The notes beneath the pieces are model-generated. The model saw only the letters and a list, made by a program, of their open reading frames with translations. It did not search any database and was not told the DNA's origin. This document shows positions 8,380-18,848 of a stretch of 64,000 nt of DNA, piece after piece. Position numbers and translations under genes: made by a program. Source of the DNA: Bradyrhizobium sp. BR 10289 (GTDB lineage Bacteria; Pseudomonadota; Alphaproteobacteria; Rhizobiales; Xanthobacteraceae). Location: NCBI RefSeq assembly GCF_019455385.1, contig NZ_JACOFR010000020.1, positions 85,900-149,899 of the forward strand. Direction: 5' to 3'. Positions within the stretch are counted from its first letter, which is position 1; the number at the start of each line of letters is the position of its first letter.

Positions 8380-9306
8380 ATGAGCCGCCGCGTTTCCTGG
8401 GAAGGCGTCTTCCCGGCCGTCACCACGCAATTTTTCGACGATCTCTCGCTCGACATCGACGCGACCGCCAAGGTGATGGATGGGTTGATCCGTGACGGCG
8501 TCTCCGGCCTGATCGTCTGCGGATCGGTCGGCGAGAACACCTCGTTAGAGCGCAAGGAGAAGGTCGCGATCATGGAGACGGCGAAGTCGGTCGCAGCCGG
8601 CCGCGTGCCCGTGCTGTGCGGCATCGCCGAGTTCACCACGGCCTTCGCGGTCGAGACCGCCAAGGAAGCCGCGCGCGTCGGCATCGACGGCGTGATGGTG
8701 ATGCCGGCCTTGGTCTATTCGTCGAAGCCGCACGAGACCGCCGCGCATTTCCGCGCAGTCGCCTCCGCGACTGACCTGCCCGTGATGCTCTACAACAATC
8801 CGCCGATCTACAAGAACGACGTCACCCCCGATATCCTCGCCTCACTCGCCGACGTCGAGACCGTCGTCTGCTTCAAGGACTCCTCTGGCGACACGCGCCG
8901 CTTCATCGATACCCGCAACATGGTCGGCGACCGCTTCGTGCTGTTCGCCGGCCTCGACGACGTCATCGTCGAGAGCGTCGCGATGGGCGCCGTCGGCTGG
9001 GTCTCCGGCATGTCGAACGCCTTCCCGCGCGAGGGCGAGACGCTGTTCCGTCTCGCCAAGGCCGGCCGCTTCGCCGAGGCCATGCCGCTCTACGAATGGT
9101 TCATGCCGCTCTTGCATCTCGATGCGCGCCCCGACCTCGTCCAGTGCATCAAGCTGTGCGAGCACATCATGGGCCGCGGCACGGCATTGACGCGCCCGCC
9201 GCGCCTGGCGCTGTTGCCGCAGGAGAAGGCCGAGGTCGAGGCCATGATGGCCAAGGCGCTCAAGAACCGGCCGCGGCTGCCCGATGTGGGCCTGAAGGCG
9301 GCCTGA
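8380..9306 (+). CDS. Dihydrodipicolinate synthase (DapA) family lyase/deaminase
   Basis: A 308-residue class I (Schiff-base) aldolase-family enzyme. The Schiff-base lysine is in VVCFKDSSGD (about residue 167), the catalytic tyrosine in MLYNNPPIY (about residue 139), and the N-terminal GSVGENTSL replaces the GTTGE motif of true DapA. It is almost certainly not the lysine-biosynthetic enzyme: the motifs and its place at the end of a TRAP operon under a GntR/FCD regulator resemble catabolic members such as 1-pyrroline-4-hydroxy-2-carboxylate deaminase of hydroxyproline degradation. That reaction is my best guess only; no epimerase or dehydrogenase partner is in the window. Confidence 0.85.
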   Translation: MSRRVSWEGVFPAVTTQFFDDLSLDIDATAKVMDGLIRDGVSGLIVCGSVGENTSLERKEKVAIMETAKSVAAGRVPVLCGIAEFTTAFAVETAKEAARVGIDGVMVMPALVYSSKPHETAAHFRAVASATDLPVMLYNNPPIYKNDVTPDILASLADVETVVCFKDSSGDTRRFIDTRNMVGDRFVLFAGLDDVIVESVAMGAVGWVSGMSNAFPREGETLFRLAKAGRFAEAMPLYEWFMPLLHLDARPDLVQCIKLCEHIMGRGTALTRPPRLALLPQEKAEVEAMMAKALKNRPRLPDVGLKAA

Positions 9307-9316
9307 GCACAGGTCC

Positions 9317-9407
9317 GGTAGGGTGGGCAAAGCGAAGCGTGCCCACCATCTGCCTCGATCATGTAAAGATCGTGGGCACGGCGCTACGCGCCTTTGCCCA
9401 CCCTACC
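9317..9407. repeat. Palindromic intergenic repeat, family A (copy 2)
   Basis: The arms GGTAGGGTGGGCAAAGCG and CGCCTTTGCCCACCCTACC are near-perfect inverted repeats, with an inner stem of CGTGCCCAC against GTGGGCACG. It occupies nearly the whole 105-base gap between two convergent genes and could act as a bidirectional terminator. Same family as 4401-4493. Confidence 0.9.
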
Positions 9408-9411
9408 AGAG

Positions 9412-10320
9412 CTACGAAGCTGCCCGCTTCTTTGCATTCAACGCGGACGCTACTCGACTGACCGGCGGCTTGCCCAGCACGCCGCTCATCGCGTTCGTCG
9501 CCGCGAGCAGCTTCTCCATGTCGACACCGGTCCTGACGCCCATGCCTTCGAGCATGTAGACGACATCCTCGGTGGCGACATTGCCGGTCGCGCCCGGCGC
9601 GTAGGGACAGCCGCCGAGACCGCCGGCGGCGGCATCGATGACGCGCACGCCCTCTTCCATCCCGGCATAGAGGTTGGCGAGAGCCTGCCCATACGTATCG
9701 TGAAAATGCATCGCGAGCTTTGCAGGCGGGATGTTGGCGCTGACGGCGCGCAGCATCTCCTTCGCCTTATCGGGCGTGCCGACGCCGATGGTGTCGCCAA
9801 GCGAGATCTCGTAGCAGCCGAGATCGAATAGCGTGCTCGCAAGATCGGCAACGGCCTTCGGCTTGATCTCACCGTCGAACGGGCAGCCAAGCACGCAGGA
9901 GATATAGCCGCGTACCGGCACGCCGTCAGCCTTGGCGCGCGCCAGCACCGGCTTGAACCGCTCGATGGACTCCGCGACCGTGCAGTTGATGTTGGCGCGT
10001 GAAAAGCCCTCCGAGGCCGCCGCGAACACGGAGACGACCTTTGCGCCGGCGGCGCGCGCGGCGTCATAACCCTTCTCGTTCGGCACCAGCACGTGGAATT
10101 CGGCCCCCTCGATGTGGCTCACGCCGCGCAGCACGGCGTCCGAACTCGCCATCTGCGGGATGGCCTTCGGGGACACGAAGGCGCCGACCTCGACCGTATC
10201 GAGGCCGGCCCCGACCAAGGCCTCGATGAAGGCGATGCGCGCCTCGACGCTGACCGGCGTCTTCTCGTTCTGAAGGCCGTCGCGCGGCCCCATCTCGATG
10301 ATGCGGACGGGATCGCTCAT
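9412..10320 (-). CDS. mvaB: Hydroxymethylglutaryl-CoA lyase
   Basis: A 302-residue TIM-barrel enzyme that splits HMG-CoA into acetyl-CoA and acetoacetate, the last step of leucine degradation. It shows MGPRDGLQNEK at the start (the catalytic RDGLQ motif), the metal-binding HFHDTYGQALAN (about residue 205), and GGLGGCPYAPGATGNVAT with the active-site cysteine. The ATG at 10320 is one base from the stop of the carboxylase alpha subunit, so it is the last gene of the ivd-mccB-mccA-mvaB operon. Confidence 0.95.
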   Translation of the reverse strand: MSDPVRIIEMGPRDGLQNEKTPVSVEARIAFIEALVGAGLDTVEVGAFVSPKAIPQMASSDAVLRGVSHIEGAEFHVLVPNEKGYDAARAAGAKVVSVFAAASEGFSRANINCTVAESIERFKPVLARAKADGVPVRGYISCVLGCPFDGEIKPKAVADLASTLFDLGCYEISLGDTIGVGTPDKAKEMLRAVSANIPPAKLAMHFHDTYGQALANLYAGMEEGVRVIDAAAGGLGGCPYAPGATGNVATEDVVYMLEGMGVRTGVDMEKLLAATNAMSGVLGKPPVSRVASALNAKKRAAS

Positions 10321-10321
10321 G

Positions 10322-12325
<2,004 letters not shown>

Positions 12326-12329
12326 CGCA

Positions 12330-13934
12330 TCACATCCTGAACAGGCCGAACTTCGTCGGCTCGATCGGCGCATTCGACGCCGCCGAGAGGCCGAGGCCGA
12401 GCACGAGGCGCGTGTCGGCGGGGTCGATCACGCCGTCGTCCCACAGGCGTGCGGTCGCGTAATATGGGTGGCCCTGGCTCTCATATTGGTCGCGGATCGG
12501 CTTGCGGAATTTATCCTCTTCCTCTTTCGACCAGCTGTCGCCCCTGGCCTCGATATTGTCGCGGCGGACCTGGCTCAGCACCATCGAGGCCTGCTCGCCG
12601 CCCATCACCGAGATGCGCGCATTCGGCCACATCCACAGGAAGCGCGGCGAATAGGCACGACCGCACATGCCGTAATTGCCGGCGCCATAGGAGCCGCCGA
12701 TCACGACAGTGAATTTCGGCACCGAGGCGGTCGCCACGGCCGTCACCAGTTTCGCACCATCGCGCGCAATGCCGCCCGCCTCGTATTTCTTGCCGACCAT
12801 GAAGCCGGTGATGTTCTGCAAGAACACCAGCGGAATGCCGCGCTGGCAGCACAGCTCGATGAAATGCGCGCCCTTCAGCGAGCTCTCGCTGAACAGAATG
12901 CCGTTATTGGCGATGATGCCGACCGGATAGCCCCAGATATGGGCGAAGCCGCACACCAGCGTCGTGCCGTAGAGTTTCTTGAACTCGTCGAATTCCGAGC
13001 CGTCAACCACGCGCGCAATGATGTCGCGCACGTCAAAGGGCTTGCGGCCGTCGACCGGCACAACGCCGTAGATCTCCTCCGCCGCGAACAGCGGATCGCG
13101 CGGCGGATGCATGTTGAGGTTCGACCGCGTGGAGGGCTTCAGCGTGCCGACGATGCGGCGGGCGATGCCGATCGCGTGGGCGTCGTTCTGCGCATAGTGA
13201 TCGGTCACGCCCGATTGGCGCGAATGCACGTCAGCGCCGCCGAGCTCCTCGGCGGTCACGACCTCGCCGGTCGCGGCCTTCACCAGCGGCGGGCCGCCCA
13301 GGAAGATGGTGCCTTGATTACGCACGATAATGCTCTCGTCCGACATTGCGGGGACATAGGCGCCGCCGGCGGTGCAGGAGCCCATCACGATCGCGATCTG
13401 CGGGATTCCTTGCGAAGACATCTGCGCCTGGTTGTAGAAGATGCGGCCGAAATGGCGCTCGTCCGGGAAGATCTCGTCCTGCATTGGCAGGAAGGCGCCG
13501 CCGGAATCGACCATGTAGACGCAAGGAAGATTGTTCTGCCGCGCCACGTCCTGCGCGCGCAGATGCTTTTTCACGGTCATGGGGTAATAGGTGCCGCCCT
13601 TGATGGTGGCGTCGTTGGCGACAACAACGCATTCGCGGCCCGCAATGCGCCCGATGCCGGTGACGACGCTCGCCGAATGCACATCGCCGCCATAGAGGCC
13701 GTAGGCCGCGAGCGGCGACAGCTCCAGGAACGAGGTGCCGGGATCGACCAGCAGGTCGACGCGCTGGCGCGCCAGCATCTTGCCGCGCGAGGTGTGGCGG
13801 TTGCGGGAGGCCTCGCCGCCGCCGCCGGCGACCTGGGCAAGCTTTTCGCGCAGATCCGCGACGAGCGCGCGCATGGCGTCGGCATTGCGCGCAAAATCAG
13901 ACGATGATGGGTCGATGCTGGAATGAAGCGGCAT
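12330..13934 (-). CDS. mccB: Methylcrotonyl-CoA carboxylase, carboxyltransferase (beta) subunit
   Basis: A 534-residue carboxyltransferase that transfers CO2 from biotin to 3-methylcrotonyl-CoA. Two crotonase-like halves are visible: residues 60-280 with VDSGGAFLPMQDE and GSCTAGGAYVPAMSD, and residues 300-520 with FLQNITGFMVGKKYEAGGIA and GGSYGAGNYGMCGRAYSPRF. The length and motifs are those of MCC beta. It lies between ivd (39-base gap) and mccA (4-base gap) in the leucine operon. Confidence 0.95.
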   Translation of the reverse strand: MPLHSSIDPSSSDFARNADAMRALVADLREKLAQVAGGGGEASRNRHTSRGKMLARQRVDLLVDPGTSFLELSPLAAYGLYGGDVHSASVVTGIGRIAGRECVVVANDATIKGGTYYPMTVKKHLRAQDVARQNNLPCVYMVDSGGAFLPMQDEIFPDERHFGRIFYNQAQMSSQGIPQIAIVMGSCTAGGAYVPAMSDESIIVRNQGTIFLGGPPLVKAATGEVVTAEELGGADVHSRQSGVTDHYAQNDAHAIGIARRIVGTLKPSTRSNLNMHPPRDPLFAAEEIYGVVPVDGRKPFDVRDIIARVVDGSEFDEFKKLYGTTLVCGFAHIWGYPVGIIANNGILFSESSLKGAHFIELCCQRGIPLVFLQNITGFMVGKKYEAGGIARDGAKLVTAVATASVPKFTVVIGGSYGAGNYGMCGRAYSPRFLWMWPNARISVMGGEQASMVLSQVRRDNIEARGDSWSKEEEDKFRKPIRDQYESQGHPYYATARLWDDGVIDPADTRLVLGLGLSAASNAPIEPTKFGLFRM

Positions 13935-13973
13935 TGAGGTCCCGCGTTTCTGGTGACGTGGTTACGTGATGGC

Positions 13974-15146
13974 TTAAGCGGTTTCCGACATCAGCTCACG
14001 GCCGATCAGCATGCGGCGCACTTCCGACGTGCCCGCCCCGATCTCATAGAGCTTGGCGTCGCGCCAGAGCCGGCCGACCGGGAATTCGGAGGTGTAGCCG
14101 ACGCCGCCGAGCGCCTGGATCGCCTCGCCGGCCATCCAGGTCGCCTTTTCCGCGGAATAGAGGATCGCAGCCGCCGCATCCTTGCGTAAGCTGCGGGCGT
14201 GGTCGGCACGATCGCAGGCGCGCCCGACCGCGTAGACATAGGCGCGCGTGGCCTGCCAGGTCGCGTACATGTCGGCGAGCTTGCCCTGCATCAGCTGAAA
14301 GTCGCCGATCGGCTGGCCGAACTGCTTGCGCTCGTGCATGTAGGGCACCACCGCGTCCATGCAGGCCGCCATGATGCCGAGCGGCCCGCCCGACAGCACC
14401 GCGCGCTCGTAGTCGAGGCCAGACATCAGCACCTTGACGCCCTCGCCGACCTTGCCCATCACGTTCTCCTCGGGCACCTCGCACTCGTCGAAGAACAGCG
14501 GATAGGTGTTGGAGCCGCGCATCCCGAGCTTGTCGAGATGCTGGCCGTGGGTGAAGCCCTTGAAACCTTTCTCGATCAGGAACGCGGTCATGCCGCGCGG
14601 GCCGGCCTCCGGATCGGTCTTGGCGTAGACCACCAGCACGTCGGCATCGCCGCCATTGGTGATCCACATCTTGGAGCCGTTCAGCACATAGCGGTCGCCG
14701 CGCTTGTCGGCGCGCAGCTTCATCGAGACGACGTCGGAGCCGGCGCCGGGCTCGGACATCGCGAGCGCGCCGACATACTCGCCGGAGATCAGCTTTGGCA
14801 GATAGCGCTGGCGCTGGGCGTCATTGCCGTTGCGGCGGATCTGGTTGACGCAGAGGTTGGAATGGGCACCGTAGGACAGAGCGACGGCCGCGGACCCGCG
14901 CGAAATCTCCTCCATGGCGACGATATGGGCGAGATAACCCATGTTGGAGCCGCCATATTGCTCCGGCGCAGTCATGCCGAGCAGGCCGAGATCGCCAAAG
15001 CGCTTCCAGAGGTCCGCCGGGAACAGATTGGCCTTCTCGATCTCGGCCGCGCGCGGGGCGACCTCCGCCTCCACGAAGGCGCGGATCGTGTCGCGCAGCA
15101 TGCCGATGTCTTCGCCCAGATCGAAGTCGATGCTCGGGATGTTCAA
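13974..15146 (-). CDS. ivd: Isovaleryl-CoA dehydrogenase
   Basis: A 390-residue FAD enzyme oxidising isovaleryl-CoA to 3-methylcrotonyl-CoA. Acyl-CoA dehydrogenase signatures: AMSEPGAGSDVVSMK (about residue 135), WITNGGDADV, and GGVGYTSEFPVGRLWRDAK near the C-terminus. The catalytic glutamate is in LDYERAVLSGGPLGIM (about residue 249), the position typical of isovaleryl-CoA dehydrogenase rather than the YEG motif of other family members. First gene of the leucine operon; the AraC regulator is divergent 111 bases away. Confidence 0.94.
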   Translation of the reverse strand: MNIPSIDFDLGEDIGMLRDTIRAFVEAEVAPRAAEIEKANLFPADLWKRFGDLGLLGMTAPEQYGGSNMGYLAHIVAMEEISRGSAAVALSYGAHSNLCVNQIRRNGNDAQRQRYLPKLISGEYVGALAMSEPGAGSDVVSMKLRADKRGDRYVLNGSKMWITNGGDADVLVVYAKTDPEAGPRGMTAFLIEKGFKGFTHGQHLDKLGMRGSNTYPLFFDECEVPEENVMGKVGEGVKVLMSGLDYERAVLSGGPLGIMAACMDAVVPYMHERKQFGQPIGDFQLMQGKLADMYATWQATRAYVYAVGRACDRADHARSLRKDAAAAILYSAEKATWMAGEAIQALGGVGYTSEFPVGRLWRDAKLYEIGAGTSEVRRMLIGRELMSETA

Positions 15147-15257
15147 GGCGATTCCTCCATCTTTTGGGCTCCGAACCTAGCGCGGTCGCGGCCCTCTTGC
15201 AGTCGAAAAGGTTGCATTTTCCGCCAAACTTGGCGAGGATTTCCGGAAGGGAAACCA

Positions 15258-16286
15258 ATGCCTTTCCAGATCGCAACCGCGCTCCCGCGCCGCGCAATGA
15301 CCCCCGCCGCCTTCGTCCGCGGCGTGGTGGCGGCCTATGCGCGATACGGCCGCGATCCCCAGGAGGCGCTGAGCCGGGGCCAGGTCGCGATGGACCTTGT
15401 CAATTCTCCGGACGGTCGGATCACGGCCGCCCAGTTCGAAGCCCTGGCGGGCCACGCCATGCGCGAGCTCGACGACGAGGCACTCGGCTGGTTCTCGCGC
15501 CGGCTGCCATGGGGCAGTTACGGCATGCTGTGCCGCGCCTCGATCACCGCCCCGACGCTCGAAGTCGCGCTGAAACGCTGGTGCCGGCATCACCGCCTGC
15601 TCACCGAGGACGTGCGGCTCGATCTCGCGCTCGGTGAGGAGACCGCGACCGTGTCGATCCGCGAGCTGCGCGACCTCGGGCCGTTACGCGAATTCTGTTT
15701 GGTCACCCTGCTCCGCTACGTGCTCGGCTTCTCCTGCTGGGCGGTGGATTCCAGGATCGCGCTGCGCAGCGCCGAATTCCCCCATTCCGAGCCCGGCCAC
15801 GTCTCGGTCTACCCGACCATCTTTTGCCGCAACCTGCGCTTCGATGCGGACCATGCGTCGATCACCTTCGATAAGCATTATCTGTCGCTGCCGCTGACGC
15901 GCAGCCCGGCCGATCTCGACAGCATGCTCAAGGGCGCGTTGCGGCTGACCGTGCTGCCCTACCGGCGCGACCGGCTGCTGGTCGAGCGCGTCCGCCGGGT
16001 GCTGCGCGAGGCGCGCGGGCGCAGTCTCGGCGCGGAGGACGTCGCAAGCGAGCTCGCACTTTCAACGCGCACCATGCACCGGCGCCTGCGCGAGGAAGCG
16101 ACCTCGCTGCGCGATCTCAAGGAAGAGGCCAAGTTCGAGCTGGCCAAACAGGAGCTGATGCGCGGCCGCACCCCGATCAAGCGCATCGCGGAGATCGCCG
16201 GCTTCCGCAACGAGAAGAGTTTCTCCCGCGCCTTCCGCAGTTGGACCGGCGCCTCCCCGCGCGAATTTCGCGGCCGCTATCGGTAA
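15258..16286 (+). CDS. AraC-family transcriptional regulator
   Basis: A 342-residue regulator with an N-terminal AraC_E-type ligand domain (residues 1-200, as in OruR/ArgR-like proteins) and a C-terminal double helix-turn-helix (residues 240-340: DVASELALSTRTMHRRLREE and KRIAEIAGFRNEKSFSRAF). The ATG at 15258 has GGAAGGGAAA just before it. It is divergent from ivd with a shared 111-base promoter region, so it is the likely activator of leucine/isovalerate catabolism; that link rests on position only. Confidence 0.9.
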   Translation: MPFQIATALPRRAMTPAAFVRGVVAAYARYGRDPQEALSRGQVAMDLVNSPDGRITAAQFEALAGHAMRELDDEALGWFSRRLPWGSYGMLCRASITAPTLEVALKRWCRHHRLLTEDVRLDLALGEETATVSIRELRDLGPLREFCLVTLLRYVLGFSCWAVDSRIALRSAEFPHSEPGHVSVYPTIFCRNLRFDADHASITFDKHYLSLPLTRSPADLDSMLKGALRLTVLPYRRDRLLVERVRRVLREARGRSLGAEDVASELALSTRTMHRRLREEATSLRDLKEEAKFELAKQELMRGRTPIKRIAEIAGFRNEKSFSRAFRSWTGASPREFRGRYR

Positions 16287-16306
16287 AGCCGGCAAAGAAG
16301 TTGGCC

Positions 16307-16798
16307 CTATCCTGCCGACGCCACCGCATCTTCCCGCAACGGCAACGGCACGTCCTTGGCGACCCCAAGCACCGGGAAGCTGCGGACGTTCTTCACGTTG
16401 GGCATGGCGGCGAAATGCAGAAGCTGCTGGCGCATGCTCTCGACGCTCGGCCCAACGCACTTCAGGAGATAATCGGTGTCGCCCGAAATTCGCCAGCACT
16501 GCTGGATCCGCGGGATCGCTGCGATCGAGCTCTCGAACGCCTCAAGCACCGGCTGGGCCTGGCTGCCGAGCTGGATCGAGACGAACGACACCACCTCATA
16601 GCCGAGCAGCCGCTCGTCGATGATGGCCCGCACCGCCCGGATCACCCCGCGGCTGAACAGCGATTTCAGCCGACGCAGGCAGTTCGGCGCGGACACGCCG
16701 ACGCGCAGCGCCAGCTCGTTGTTGCGGATGCGCCCGTCCTGCTGGAGCTCGGAGAGAATTTTCAGATCGACGCCGTCGAGCTGGTCACGCCCGGCCAT
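16307..16798 (-). CDS. Lrp/AsnC-family transcriptional regulator
   Basis: A 163-residue regulator: N-terminal helix-turn-helix (LDGVDLKILSELQQDGRI, then ALRVGVSAPNCLRRLKSL) and a C-terminal RAM/ligand domain (VVSFVSIQLG, CWRISGDTDYLLKC). The ATG at 16798 has a GGGGTGGGGA stretch in front; an alternative ATG lies 15 bases upstream. It converges on the AraC gene with a 20-base gap. The target is unknown; amino acid metabolism is the family norm. Confidence 0.9.
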   Translation of the reverse strand: MAGRDQLDGVDLKILSELQQDGRIRNNELALRVGVSAPNCLRRLKSLFSRGVIRAVRAIIDERLLGYEVVSFVSIQLGSQAQPVLEAFESSIAAIPRIQQCWRISGDTDYLLKCVGPSVESMRQQLLHFAAMPNVKNVRSFPVLGVAKDVPLPLREDAVASAG

Positions 16799-16953
16799 TC
16801 CCCACCCCGTCATGGTCGTGTCATGCGGGCCAGCGAAGCACGCGGCGAAATCGGTGCCAAGGGCTCAGTGCCAAGGGCTTAGAGAGCTGGTGCCTCCCAG
16901 CGTCGTGGCCGGGCTTGTCCCGGCACCACGAGTTCGGCGTGGGTGGCCGCCCC

Positions 16954-17259
16954 TCAATGCGTCCAGGGCTCGCCGCGGCGGAACGAGAAATTATCGGCAT
17001 AGGCGACCGGACGGCGGATCGAATCCTGGGGCTCGATCACCTGGTAGACGATGCCCTTGCGCTCGCAATAGGCCACGGCTTCTTCCTTGCTGTGGAAGCG
17101 CAGCGTGATCTGCTGCTTCATGTCGCCGGACGAGGTCCAGCCCATCAGCGGCTCGACCGAGCGCGGCTGCTCCGGCTCGTAGTCGAGCTGCCATTCTTCG
17201 GTCTTGGACCGGCCGGATTGCATCGCGTTCTTGGCGGGCTTGAAAATGCGTGCGGTCAT
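16954..17259 (-). CDS. NADH-ubiquinone oxidoreductase accessory subunit (NDUFS4/18-kDa-like, ETC complex I)
   Basis: A 101-residue protein matching the alphaproteobacterial version of the mitochondrial complex I 18-kDa subunit: ARIFKPAKNAMQSGR at the start, LDYEPEQPRSVEPLMGWTSS in the middle, and FHSKEEAVAYCERKGI followed by YADNFSFRR at the end. It stabilises the NADH-binding arm of complex I at the membrane. I start at ATG 17259; an upstream ATG would add 24 atypical residues. It stands alone, away from the nuo operon. Confidence 0.9.
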   Translation of the reverse strand: MTARIFKPAKNAMQSGRSKTEEWQLDYEPEQPRSVEPLMGWTSSGDMKQQITLRFHSKEEAVAYCERKGIVYQVIEPQDSIRRPVAYADNFSFRRGEPWTH

Positions 17260-17511
17260 GGGTGGTCCGGGCCTCGTCTTTTCGTTCGAATTCGATGCGT
17301 CACGGTAGCAGTTGGAGCAAACCGCGGGCATAGTATAGAGACACCTTTCGGGAACTGATCGGTGATTCCGGGCCCCCGGATGCTTCGTCGACGGGTATAG
17401 TCATTATGCTGCACCGTGACAATTGCGTACCCGCCATCCGCCCGGGGATCCTGCCCGGCGCCCCGCCTCGCCGCCCCTGAATGGTCCGTCTCCTTCGAAA
17501 GCCCACCTCGC

Positions 17512-18690
17512 ATGGCCTTCCTGAACGTCAGCGCAACGCTCCCCGAGAAAGGCCGCGACCTCAGGCTCGACCTGTTTCGCGGCGTCGCCAACTGGGCGAT
17601 CTTCCTCGACCACATCCCTGACAACGTCGTGAACTGGATCACGACGCGCAATTACGGCTTCTCGGACGCCGCCGACCTGTTCGTCTTCATCTCCGGCTAC
17701 ACCGCCTCCTTCGTCTATGCGCGGATGATGCTCGAGCGCGGCTTCATCGTCGGCGCCACCCGCCTGACCAAGCGGGTCTGGCAGCTCTATGTCGCCCACA
17801 TCATCCTGTTCGTGATCTACATCGCCTCGATCAGCTATCTGGCGCTGCGCTTCGGCGATTCCGAGATGATCAACGAGTTCAACGTCGCCGGCCTCGTCGA
17901 CAACGCCACCGAGACGCTGCGCCAGGGCCTGTTCCTGCGCTTCAAGCCGCTCAATCTCGACGTGCTGCCGCTCTACATCGTGCTGATGGGCCTGTTCCCG
18001 CCGGTGCTGTGGTTCATGCTGCGCAAGCCCGATCTGACCATGGCGCTGTCGATCGTGCTGTGGCTCGCCGCGCGCCATTACGGCCTGAACCTGACCGCCT
18101 ATCCGGCCGGCCAGTGGTACTTCAACCCCTATGCCTGGCAGGTGCTGTTCGTGTTCGGCGCCTGGTGCGCGATGGGCGGGGCGCGGCGCTCGATGACACT
18201 GATCAATTCGCCCGTCACGCTGTGGGTCTGCCTCGCCTATCTCGCCTTCGCGCTGGTCATGACCATGGCCGGGCGCTTCCCGACGCTCGGCGGCATGTTC
18301 CCGGAATGGCTATTCTCAGCCTTCAATCCCAACGACAAGACCAACCTCGCGCCGTACCGCTTCATCCATTTCGTCGTGATCGTGATCCTGGTAATCCGCT
18401 TCGTGCCGAAGGAGTGGCCGGGTCTCGAGTGGAAGATCTTCGATCCGCTCATCGTCTGCGGGCAGCAGTCGCTTGCGGTGTTCTGCGTCGGCGTGTTCCT
18501 GTCTTTCGTCGGCCATTTCGAGCTGTCGATGAGCTCGGGCTCGCTGTTCGCGCAGCTCTTCGTCAGCATCGCCGGCATCGCGATCATGACGACGGTGGCC
18601 TATTACATCTCCTGGTCGAAGAAGCAGGACAAGCCGCTGAAGCCGCCGCCGGCCAAGCCGGCCGCAAGCGCGCCTGCCAAAGCCGCTTGA
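17512..18690 (+). CDS. OpgC domain-containing membrane acyltransferase
   Basis: A 392-residue integral membrane protein with about ten helices. DLRLDLFRGVANWAIFLDHI at residues 13-32 is the OpgC/acyltransferase-3-like N-terminus with the conserved Arg/His, followed by YGFSDAADLFVFISGY. OpgC-type proteins add succinyl groups to osmoregulated periplasmic glucans (cyclic beta-glucans in bradyrhizobia). The tail is Lys/Pro/Ala-rich and cytoplasmic. A longer frame opens 96 bases upstream, but the N-terminal motif supports this ATG. Confidence 0.88.
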   Translation: MAFLNVSATLPEKGRDLRLDLFRGVANWAIFLDHIPDNVVNWITTRNYGFSDAADLFVFISGYTASFVYARMMLERGFIVGATRLTKRVWQLYVAHIILFVIYIASISYLALRFGDSEMINEFNVAGLVDNATETLRQGLFLRFKPLNLDVLPLYIVLMGLFPPVLWFMLRKPDLTMALSIVLWLAARHYGLNLTAYPAGQWYFNPYAWQVLFVFGAWCAMGGARRSMTLINSPVTLWVCLAYLAFALVMTMAGRFPTLGGMFPEWLFSAFNPNDKTNLAPYRFIHFVVIVILVIRFVPKEWPGLEWKIFDPLIVCGQQSLAVFCVGVFLSFVGHFELSMSSGSLFAQLFVSIAGIAIMTTVAYYISWSKKQDKPLKPPPAKPAASAPAKAA

Positions 18691-18745
18691 ACGAGGCTGC
18701 TCCGCCGGGCGTTCCGACGCGGTTTGCTGCTCGAGCACGCCCGGA

Positions 18746-18759
18746 TTGACCTGCGTCAA
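18746..18759 (+). promoter_or_regulatory. FixK/FNR-type box
   Basis: TTGACCTGCGTCAA is a perfect palindrome of the form TTGA-N6-TCAA used by FixK2-type regulators in Bradyrhizobium. Its centre lies about 96 bases before the ATG at 18849, leaving room for a start site 41 bases downstream of the box (class II activation). Confidence 0.6.
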
Positions 18760-18848
18760 CCAAGGCCGGCCGCGGCCGACCTAGTGTCGCCGCGACTCGC
18801 GTTGCCTCATGGGCGTTCGCGACTAATTCCCGGACAAGGTCAAAACAG

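Noticed and set aside
8380..9306. Assignment as the lysine-biosynthetic dapA
   Set aside because: The GTTGE motif is altered and the gene ends a TRAP catabolic operon; the broader family call is safer.
12468..13907. 479-codon + strand frame opposite mccB
   Set aside because: The mccB motifs on the minus strand are complete; this frame is its antisense shadow.
14199..15257. N-terminal extension of the AraC frame through ivd
   Set aside because: Antisense to ivd; the ribosome site and family N-terminus place the AraC start at 15258.
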